Source: an uncultured Spirochaetia bacterium
GTDB taxonomy: Bacteria; Spirochaetota; UBA6919
Length of the DNA: 5,142 nucleotides
Direction: 5' to 3'
Assembly (NCBI GenBank): GCA_913053665.1
Contig: CAJXGR010000241.1
Coordinates: 1-5,142, forward strand
Shown here piece by piece: positions 1 to 3,950 of this stretch. Numbering within the stretch: position 1 is the first letter of the stretch; each line of letters opens with the position of its first letter. The translations under genes and the position numbers were made by a program. The notes under the pieces were generated by a model. The model was not told where the DNA came from, made no database searches, and worked only from the letters and a program-made list of their open reading frames with translations.

Positions 1-398
1 CCCCCTTTTTCACCGGCCTGAAAGCTTCCTTTAATGGTATAATTCTTACCCTTTAGAAGGTGGTTTTCACTACGAGTTGAAATGGCCTGAGACAGGCTTT
101 TTCCCTGTTTTATAGTTTTCCACTCACCCATACTCCAAACTTGCATGGTTCCTACATAGTTTGGCATTTTCAGGACGAATTTATAATCACAATTCACATC
201 TTTCTCGATCTTGACGCTGACAGCCGATGTCAGTTTATTCTTTTTGGGTATTCGTCGAGTTCTTTCATAGAGTGTGAATGCGTATTCATCATACTTACCA
301 AAATCTATTTGTATTACTTTACTTTGGGCTGAAACGGCAAAGAGTGTGCTTGCGGCCAACACTAAGATGCTGAATGTTATAAACCATACATTTTTCAT
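1..398 (-). CDS. Secreted protein of unknown function, 3' end cut by window edge
   Basis: I do not recognise this protein. The reading frame starts at an ATG (396-398 on the minus strand) and stays open for 132 codons to the left edge, so the C-terminus is missing. The first 24 residues form a typical Sec signal peptide: MKNVW, then a hydrophobic core (residues 6-22), then VSA before Q25, a good signal peptidase I site. There is no Cys at the cleavage point, so it is not an obvious lipoprotein. The mature part is rich in Lys, Ser, Thr and Tyr with alternating hydrophobic residues, which suggests a beta-rich periplasmic or extracellular domain. There is one Cys near residue 70. AAGGA (405-409, minus) lies 6 nt before the ATG and fixes the start. 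A candidate promoter sits just upstream. The gene lies downstream of nrnA on the same strand but 151 bp away, so it is probably transcribed separately. Confidence 0.75.
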   Translation of the reverse strand, partial: MKNVWFITFSILVLAASTLFAVSAQSKVIQIDFGKYDEYAFTLYERTRRIPKKNKLTSAVSVKIEKDVNCDYKFVLKMPNYVGTMQVWSMGEWKTIKQGKSLSQAISTRSENHLLKGKNYTIKGSFQAGEKG

Positions 399-435
399 AA
401 GTTATCCTTATATCTATTAACGATAATTAAATATA

Positions 436-463
436 AATATATGCTAATCTGAGAAAAAGCCAA
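436..463 (-). promoter_or_regulatory. Candidate sigma70 promoter for the secreted-protein gene
   Basis: On the minus strand TTGGCT (463-458) is followed after 16 bp by TATATT (441-436). Transcription would start near 429, about 30 nt before the ATG at 398, leaving room for the AAGGA ribosome binding site. The surrounding DNA is very AT-rich, so chance matches are common and the call is tentative. Confidence 0.35.
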
Positions 464-549
464 GTCTTTTTATAAGATTGTGATGGGCTTAAGCTTAAAA
501 TATTGATAATGAGGAAGTTATAAGGCAGAAAAAAGTCATGTTCGTCGGC

Positions 550-1536
550 TTATTTCTTTTTGGGTTGATATTTTGGCACGACTGATTTGATGATCAGTTC
601 TTTTGTATGATCAAAGTCATTCTTGATAGCGAAGCCAGCGGCCTTCTCATGGCCGCCTCCACCATACTCCTTAGCGATCTCGTTCACTTTGATCCGTCCC
701 TTACTCCTTAAGCTTACTTTTGTGAGGTTTTTATCTTTCTCATTCATGTGAATGGCAAATTCAACCCCCTGAATGCTTGTGCCAATCCTCACTAAAGAGT
801 TTGCATCGGATTCACTAGCTCCACAACTCTCGTAAAACTGATCTCTCAAGCCCGTGAGGGCCACTTCTCCACCGTGAAACATCTCTAAAGTTGATGCCAC
901 CTTACTTCTTAGCTTTATGGAAGCCTCTGTAAGGTTTTCAAACAGCTGATCATAGATGTCATTGGTATCAATGGTGAACTCCATAAGCTCAGACGCTAGG
1001 CGATGGGTTTTTGGGCTTGTCAGACTGTATCGGAAGGATCCCGTGTCATAAACAATACCAATATACAGATACGTAGCGATCTTTTGATTCATCTTGCCAT
1101 CGAGGGCTTTAATGAGTTCATAAACCAGTTCTGATGTGGAGGAAGAGTCTAGGTCAACAATGAAAACGTCTCCAAAACTCTGATTATCAATATGATGATC
1201 CAGGTTGATAGTGGGAACGCCTTTGTCGATCAGGGTATGATACTTTCCAACCCTCTCCTGACTGCCAATATCCGTTGTGATAAGAAGGTCATAGGGGGGA
1301 TTGGACTCTTCCGAGTGGGTGATAAAGCCTTCATCGGGGAAAAGGTCCCTGTTTTTGCCCATCAGCTCACTTTGGAGGCCAATCTTGCAAGGCTTTCCCA
1401 TTTGCTGCAGGGTCATGGCGAGGGCGTAGCTACTCCCAATCCCGTCGGGATCAGGATCTATATGGGGGACGATTATTATATTGGAGGATTGATCAATCAA
1501 TCTACTGATTTCTTTATATTCTTTATTGTATTTCAT
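550..1536 (-). CDS. nrnA: NrnA-type DHH phosphoesterase (nanoRNase / pAp phosphatase)
   Basis: This is a cytoplasmic DHH/DHHA1 phosphoesterase of 328 residues, the usual length for NrnA. Family members use Mn2+ to degrade 2-5 nt RNA oligomers to mononucleotides, and many also dephosphorylate 3'-phosphoadenosine 5'-phosphate. Visible motifs are: motif I HIDPDPDGIGSS (25-36) with metal ligands H25, D29 and D31; motif II TTDIG with D89; motif III LDHH (112-115), the DHH signature; motif IV YDTGSFRY (163-170) with D164; and the C-terminal DHHA1 substrate loop GGGGHEKAAGF (292-302). All catalytic residues are present, so an active enzyme is expected. Motif I has Pro30 where many relatives have Gly (NPDGD). 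The tail is basic (KYQPKKK). The start at 1536 places motif I at the normal distance, and the next Met (41) lies beyond it. The Shine-Dalgarno is weak (AAG about 9 nt upstream). The gene is divergent from the globin gene. Related phosphodiesterases such as GdpP or RecJ are excluded by the lack of their extra domains. Confidence 0.93.
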   Translation of the reverse strand: MKYNKEYKEISRLIDQSSNIIIVPHIDPDPDGIGSSYALAMTLQQMGKPCKIGLQSELMGKNRDLFPDEGFITHSEESNPPYDLLITTDIGSQERVGKYHTLIDKGVPTINLDHHIDNQSFGDVFIVDLDSSSTSELVYELIKALDGKMNQKIATYLYIGIVYDTGSFRYSLTSPKTHRLASELMEFTIDTNDIYDQLFENLTEASIKLRSKVASTLEMFHGGEVALTGLRDQFYESCGASESDANSLVRIGTSIQGVEFAIHMNEKDKNLTKVSLRSKGRIKVNEIAKEYGGGGHEKAAGFAIKNDFDHTKELIIKSVVPKYQPKKK

Positions 1537-1644
1537 ATTGTTATCTTGGAATGAATTAAACTATTTTTATCATTTCCTATTGATTTGAAACACCTTAAAA
1601 TTAAGTGTCTTTCGATAAATTAAACCTTTTAAAGATCCTTCAAA

Positions 1645-1673
1645 ATAATGGATATTTTAAGCTTTATTGTCAA
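1645..1673 (-). promoter_or_regulatory. Candidate nrnA promoter
   Basis: On the minus strand a consensus -35 TTGACA (1673-1668) is followed after 17 bp by CATTAT (1650-1645), which matches 4 of 6 positions of TATAAT. Transcription would begin near 1638, giving a leader of about 100 nt before the nrnA ATG. Its -35 is the reverse reading of the same 7 bp used by the plus-strand promoter at 1667-1695. Confidence 0.4.
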
Positions 1674-1692
1674 GTCCTTTAGCTTAAAATAT
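1652..1692. repeat. Perfect 12-bp inverted repeat in the nrnA/globin divergent promoter
   Basis: The left arm ATATTTTAAGCT (1652-1663) and right arm AGCTTAAAATAT (1681-1692) are exact reverse complements separated by 17 bp. The centre (1672) nearly coincides with the shared -35 core at 1667-1673. The arms cover the spacer regions of both divergent promoters and the start of the plus-strand -10. It could be a dimeric regulator's operator, or it could simply reflect two AT-rich promoters back to back. The 12-mer occurs again at 492-503, just downstream of nrnA. Confidence 0.6.
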
Positions 1693-1695
1693 AAA
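1667..1695 (+). promoter_or_regulatory. Candidate distal promoter of the globin gene
   Basis: TTGTCA (1667-1672) and TATAAA (1690-1695) are 17 bp apart, each matching 5 of 6 consensus positions, which makes this the best plus-strand promoter match I found in the window. Transcription would start near 1702 and leave a leader of about 125 nt before the GTG at 1827. Inside that leader only a small hairpin, CCCA-TTG-TGGG (1738-1748), is visible. I see no riboswitch. Confidence 0.45.
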
Positions 1696-1771
1696 TGACG
1701 TCCTGATAAGTTTTTCAGACACAGCAAATTATAATCTCCCATTGTGGGGTGATCCTATTCCTTGCATCCTA

Positions 1772-1800
1772 TTGACTTTTATCGTTAAATTACAAATACT
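1772..1800 (+). promoter_or_regulatory. Candidate proximal promoter of the globin gene
   Basis: TTGACT (1772-1777), matching 5 of 6 positions of the -35 consensus, is followed after 17 bp by AATACT (1795-1800), matching 4 of 6 positions of the -10. The start would be near 1807, giving a short 20-nt leader that still contains the AAAAGGAGG site. With the distal promoter at 1667 the globin gene may have two start points. Confidence 0.4.
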
Positions 1801-1813
1801 TGTAAGAAAATCT

Positions 1814-1822
1814 AAAAGGAGG
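1814..1822 (+). promoter_or_regulatory. Strong ribosome binding site that fixes the globin GTG start
   Basis: AAAAGGAGG ends 4 nt before GTG at 1827. This near-perfect Shine-Dalgarno supports the GTG start and therefore the proline-rich N-terminal extension of the globin, against an internal start at Met26. Confidence 0.8.
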
Positions 1823-1826
1823 TTCT

Positions 1827-2255
1827 GTGGATCGTGAAATATACACTCCGCCCAGTGGTCCCCCCCAGGGGCTTTCCTTAAGTCCTGAAATATATAAAGT
1901 TATGGGGGAGGAAAACATCTTTAAGATGCTAGAAGATTTCTATAAAGTGCTGGAGACGTCTTCTATTCGATCCATGTTTCCAAAAGACATGATGGAAGGG
2001 TCGAAGAAGTCCGCGGCGTTTTTCGTTGGAATCTGTGGTGGCCCACCCCTTTATATGGAGCGATACGGGTCCCCTCAAATGAGATCTCGTCATATTCGCT
2101 TCCCAATAGATGAATCGGCTCGCCAGGTCTGGCTTGACTGCTTTGAGAAGGTATTAGAAAAGGCCGCTGAGAAATATCAGTTTCCCCAACAGCATCTAGA
2201 AGCCTTTAGACAGTTTTTAGTGAGATTTTCGGCCTGGATGGTGAATAAGGCCTAA
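1827..2255 (+). CDS. Group II truncated haemoglobin (trHbO-like)
   Basis: This is a small cytoplasmic haem protein of 142 residues with the 2-on-2 globin fold. Group II members bind O2 very tightly and are linked to O2/NO or peroxide chemistry rather than storage. Helix-B FY gives Tyr39 at B10. MFP gives Phe51 at CD1, where many relatives have Tyr. GGPPLYMERYG (71-81) is the E-F segment of the family. RSRHIRFPI (86-94) carries the proximal haem ligand His89 (F8). VWLDCF (101-106) carries Trp102 at G8, the hallmark of groups II and III. The G and H helices follow to the end. All key haem-pocket residues are present. Residues 1-20 form a Pro/Gly-rich extension before the globin core that simple trHbO proteins lack. 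It starts at GTG with a strong Shine-Dalgarno. The gene is transcribed alone, divergent from nrnA, and followed by a hairpin. The exact role (NO detoxification, O2 delivery or sensing) cannot be read from sequence. Confidence 0.93.
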   Translation: MDREIYTPPSGPPQGLSLSPEIYKVMGEENIFKMLEDFYKVLETSSIRSMFPKDMMEGSKKSAAFFVGICGGPPLYMERYGSPQMRSRHIRFPIDESARQVWLDCFEKVLEKAAEKYQFPQQHLEAFRQFLVRFSAWMVNKA

Positions 2256-2265
2256 CTACAGATAT

Positions 2266-2293
2266 ATTACGAAGATCTCATGATCTCCGTAAT
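2266..2293 (+). terminator. Hairpin after the globin gene, possible terminator
   Basis: Bases 2266-2277 and 2282-2293 form a 12-position stem with one A-C mismatch and a TCAT loop, starting 10 nt after the globin stop. No T-run follows, so it is not a classical intrinsic terminator. It may mark the 3' end by another route or protect the mRNA. Its right arm also overlaps a second small hairpin, CCGTA-ATGA-TACGG (2287-2300), so the two structures exclude each other. Confidence 0.45.
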
Positions 2294-2330
2294 GATACGG
2301 GATAATTGGCTATCTACGAATTGCCGGAAA

Positions 2331-2363
2331 TATATCTTAATATAACTTATTATTTAAGATATA
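2331..2363 (+). repeat. Perfect 10-bp inverted repeat just before the epimerase ribosome binding site
   Basis: TATATCTTAA (2331-2340) and TTAAGATATA (2354-2363) are exact reverse complements around a 13-nt spacer. A -10-like TATAAC (2341-2346) lies in the spacer, and TTGGCT (2306-2311) is a possible but poorly spaced -35. The right arm ends one base before the TTGGAG Shine-Dalgarno (2365-2370). As DNA it could be an operator over the promoter. As RNA it could be a hairpin that limits access to the start. No known binding consensus is recognised. Confidence 0.5.
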
Positions 2364-2376
2364 ATTGGAGCTAAAA

Positions 2377-3324
2377 ATGAAGGGAAAAATCATTATACCG
2401 GGAGGATCAGGATTTCTGGGGCGATCCCTGGCAAAATGGCTTCATAATGAGGGTTATCAAGTCATTATCTTATCCCGAAAAAGCCGTTCATTAGACTATG
2501 CAGAAAACGTTTTATGGGATGGCGAGACTTTAGGCGATTGGGCCAAAGAGTTAGAGGGAGCCACTGCCATCGTGAACCTCACTGGACGCTGGGTCAACTG
2601 TCGTTATCATAAGCGTAATCGTGATCAAATCATGAACTCAAGGATTCGATCTACCAGGATTATCAGTGAGGCCTTATCCCAGTGTAAGAATCCCCCTTCT
2701 GTTTGGTTAAACTCTAGCACAGCCACCATCTATCTCCACCGATACGATAAACCCAATGATGAAGAGAATGGGATCATTGCCTCCCACCCCGATGCCAAAG
2801 ATGTTTTTTCTGTACAAGTTGCAGAGGCTTGGGAAAAGGAGTTTGAGAAGGTGGATCCATCTCTTACACGCAAAATAATTATGCGTACATCCTTCGTTTA
2901 TGGTGTAGAACATGGTGGTGTCTATGAAACCATCCGAAAGCTTGTGAAGCTAAGGTTTGGCGGGAAGATGGGGGATGGAAAGCAGTACGTATCATGGATC
3001 CACTCCGATGACTTCTGTAGATGTGTTCAATGGTTCATTGAGAATGAGAAAGCCAGAGGAGTCTATAATATCTGCACTCCTAATCCATTGCCTAATAAAG
3101 AAATCATGAGAATCATCAGGAAGGTGATGAATGTTTCGACAGGTTTCAACCTGAGTCACTGGATGCTGGAAGTGGGGGCTTTTATTATCAGAACACAGAC
3201 AGAGCTGATCATCAAAAGCCGTTATGTGACCCCTGCCCGATTGTTGGCTGAAGGGTTTTCTTTTGCTCATCCTACCTTTGAAGAGGCGATACGGGATATT
3301 GAAAGCCGTGGCATCATCCGATAA
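2377..3324 (+). CDS. TIGR01777-family NAD(P)-binding epimerase/oxidoreductase (SDR39U1/YfcH-like)
   Basis: This is a 315-residue cytoplasmic protein of the extended SDR superfamily, TIGR01777 type, usual length about 300. The Rossmann nucleotide loop is GGSGFLG (9-15). SR at 33-34 after the second strand favours NADP(H). Family blocks follow: NLTGRWVNCRY (67-77), SRIRSTR (88-94), the NSSTATIY strand (112-119), RTSFVYG (170-176), and SWIHSDD (206-212), then a C-terminal DUF1731-like segment with the RYVTPARLL and FSFAHPTFEEAI blocks. The classical SDR Tyr-x-x-x-Lys pair is not at its usual place (SVQVAEAWEKE, 145-155), which is normal for this family. Substrate and reaction are unknown for the family, so the name epimerase is by homology only. 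The start is the ATG at 2377 with TTGGAG 6 nt upstream. A TTG at 2365 is in frame but would consume that Shine-Dalgarno. The gene stands 121 bp after the globin gene, and whether the two share a transcript is unclear. Confidence 0.88.
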   Translation: MKGKIIIPGGSGFLGRSLAKWLHNEGYQVIILSRKSRSLDYAENVLWDGETLGDWAKELEGATAIVNLTGRWVNCRYHKRNRDQIMNSRIRSTRIISEALSQCKNPPSVWLNSSTATIYLHRYDKPNDEENGIIASHPDAKDVFSVQVAEAWEKEFEKVDPSLTRKIIMRTSFVYGVEHGGVYETIRKLVKLRFGGKMGDGKQYVSWIHSDDFCRCVQWFIENEKARGVYNICTPNPLPNKEIMRIIRKVMNVSTGFNLSHWMLEVGAFIIRTQTELIIKSRYVTPARLLAEGFSFAHPTFEEAIRDIESRGIIR

Positions 3325-3375
3325 ATGAAATGTTCATATCAAAAGTCAGAAAATAAATGATCATAAACCATCTAA

Positions 3376-3404
3376 TTGATTAAATTTAAATGACTGGATA
3401 TAGG
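3376..3404 (+). promoter_or_regulatory. Tentative hicAB promoter overlapping the ribosome binding site
   Basis: TTGATT (3376-3381) and TATAGG (3399-3404) are 17 bp apart. A start 7 bp downstream would fall almost on the hicA ATG (3412), giving a leaderless mRNA, while the Shine-Dalgarno AGGTGA (3402-3407) would lie in the -10. Either the promoter is elsewhere in 3325-3411 or hicA is translated from two kinds of transcript. No clear terminator for the upstream epimerase was seen in this gap, so read-through is also possible. Confidence 0.25.
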
Positions 3405-3411
3405 TGAATCG

Positions 3412-3597
3412 ATGAAGTTTAACGAACTGGTGCGATTACTTGAAGAAAATGGGTTTAAACTGGTAAGAGAAAATGGTTCAAAGAGGTTTTACAGGAAAGA
3501 AGGACTAAAAGAACTGATTCAAATAGACTTTCACGGATCCAAAGAGGTTCCTGAAGGGACTTGTAACTACATTCTGAAAAAGGCAGGACTGAAATGA
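3412..3597 (+). CDS. hicA: HicA-family mRNA interferase toxin with His-to-Lys change at the usual active site
   Basis: HicA toxins are small dsRBD-fold RNases that cut mRNA and tmRNA and are held inactive by HicB. The 61-residue length, the start MKFNELVRLLEENGFKLVRENGS, and the end HGSKEVPEGTCNYILKKAGLK match the family (typical end KEV..GT...ILK.AGL). In most HicA proteins the GSH motif supplies the catalytic His. Here the motif reads GSKRFYRK, so position 24 is Lys. The other commonly conserved His is present as His41 in DFHG. From memory, some HicA relatives have GSIRYY with DYHG, so this may be a natural subfamily rather than a dead toxin. The gene begins with ATG 4 nt after AGGTGA. Its stop overlaps the hicB start (ATGA), giving translational coupling in the toxin-first order normal for hicAB. 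Its last 24 bp are also present in the relic at 3892. Confidence 0.85.
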   Translation: MKFNELVRLLEENGFKLVRENGSKRFYRKEGLKELIQIDFHGSKEVPEGTCNYILKKAGLK

Positions 3598-3632
3598 TAG
3601 ATTTACCCTACTCTTTAATCATTGAGGCAACG
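3574..3632 (+). repeat. 59-bp direct repeat, copy 1 (intact hicA/hicB junction)
   Basis: This segment codes for the HicA end LKKAGLK, the ATGA overlap, and the HicB start MIDLPYSLIIEAT. It matches 3892-3950 at 49 of 59 positions without gaps. The copies start 318 bp apart in the same orientation. Confidence 0.8.
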
Positions 3633-3845
3633 AAAAAGACCGACTACTTCGGGTTTTATTCTCCCGACCTAGGGGGACTCACGGGGCTAGGATCTTCTAT
3701 TGATGATTGCATAAAGAAAGCTAAAATTGCCATGAAAGAACATTTAGAAGTTCTCAAAGAAAATAATATGCCCATTCCTTCAAGACCCAAAAACCCTACG
3801 ATCCTCATACACAATGAATTAAAAGAAACTATAAAGTATTCGTAA
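3594..3845 (+). CDS. hicB: HicB-family antitoxin, short form without DNA-binding domain
   Basis: This 83-residue protein has the partial RNase H-like HicB core. The first strand is YSLIIEA (6-12), then YFGFYSPDLGGLTGLGSSIDDCIKKA (18-43), corresponding to the family pattern of a Pro-Asp-Leu turn, a Gly-rich strand and a helix. It continues with the helix AMKEHLEVLKENN and the typical closing MPIP (59-62). It would bind and block HicA. Only about 20 residues follow the core, too few for the helix-turn-helix or ribbon-helix-helix domain that many HicB proteins use for autoregulation. The ATG lies in a 4-nt overlap with hicA. An AGGA inside the hicA end (3585-3588) is the likely ribosome binding site, 5 nt before it. 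The gene faces the MFS exporter. The first 39 bp are duplicated in degraded form at 3912-3950. Confidence 0.87.
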   Translation: MIDLPYSLIIEATKKTDYFGFYSPDLGGLTGLGSSIDDCIKKAKIAMKEHLEVLKENNMPIPSRPKNPTILIHNELKETIKYS

Positions 3846-3885
3846 ACATAGTACGATTTATTAAACAGCTTGATGGGGGTCAATG

Positions 3886-3922
3886 AAATAACTAAAGAAA
3901 GCAAGCCTGAAATGATAGGCTT
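3886..3922 (-). terminator. Intrinsic terminator of the MFS gene
   Basis: On the minus strand the MFS stop (3928-3926) is followed at once by AAGCCT-ATCATTTC-AGGCTT (3922-3903), a perfect 6-bp stem with an 8-nt loop. Then comes the T-rich tail GCTTTCTTTAGTTATTT (3902-3886). The stem is modest in length but well placed. It is built entirely from the hicAB-junction relic. Confidence 0.5.
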
Positions 3923-3950
3923 ACTCTACTCTTTAGTCATTGAGGCACCG
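3892..3950 (+). pseudogene. Relic of a second hicA/hicB junction (repeat copy 2)
   Basis: In the hicA frame the plus strand reads LKKASLK then TGA, overlapped by ATG and MIGLLYSLVIEAP. This mirrors the intact junction LKKAGLK / MIDLPYSLIIEAT at 3574-3632, with 49 of 59 identical bases. Upstream the hicA frame meets a stop (TAA at 3889-3891), and earlier similarity is weak. Downstream the hicB-like frame leaves the family pattern after EAP and runs in antisense of the MFS gene to a stop at 4044-4046 (44 codons in all), so no antitoxin can be made. The AGGA ribosome binding site of the true hicB is changed here to AAGCC. This is either debris from a duplicated hicAB module or a tandem duplication that later lost most of one copy. 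On the minus strand it provides the final codons of the MFS gene. Confidence 0.7.

Noticed and set aside
453..470. AAAAAG-N6-CTTTTT hairpin as a terminator of nrnA
   Set aside because: The stem is almost all A-T, no T-run follows it on the minus strand, and it overlaps a likely -35 of the next gene.
529..534. Run of six T on the minus strand after nrnA as an intrinsic terminator
   Set aside because: No stem-loop can be drawn in the bases just before it.
1192..1554. Open frame on the plus strand antisense to nrnA
   Set aside because: It lies inside a well-supported gene on the other strand, has no ribosome binding site or recognisable domain, and shadows nrnA codon use.
1738..1748. CCCA-TTG-TGGG hairpin in the globin leader as a riboswitch or attenuator
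   Set aside because: Four base pairs with a 3-nt loop is too small, and nothing around it resembles a known riboswitch.
2365..2376. Possible TTG start giving a 4-residue longer epimerase (MELK...)
   Set aside because: The TTGGAG there is a better Shine-Dalgarno for the ATG at 2377, and family members begin just before the GGSGFLG loop.
2992..3270. Open frame on the minus strand inside the epimerase gene
   Set aside because: It is fully contained in a conserved coding region, its composition resembles no protein family, and it has no ribosome binding site of note.
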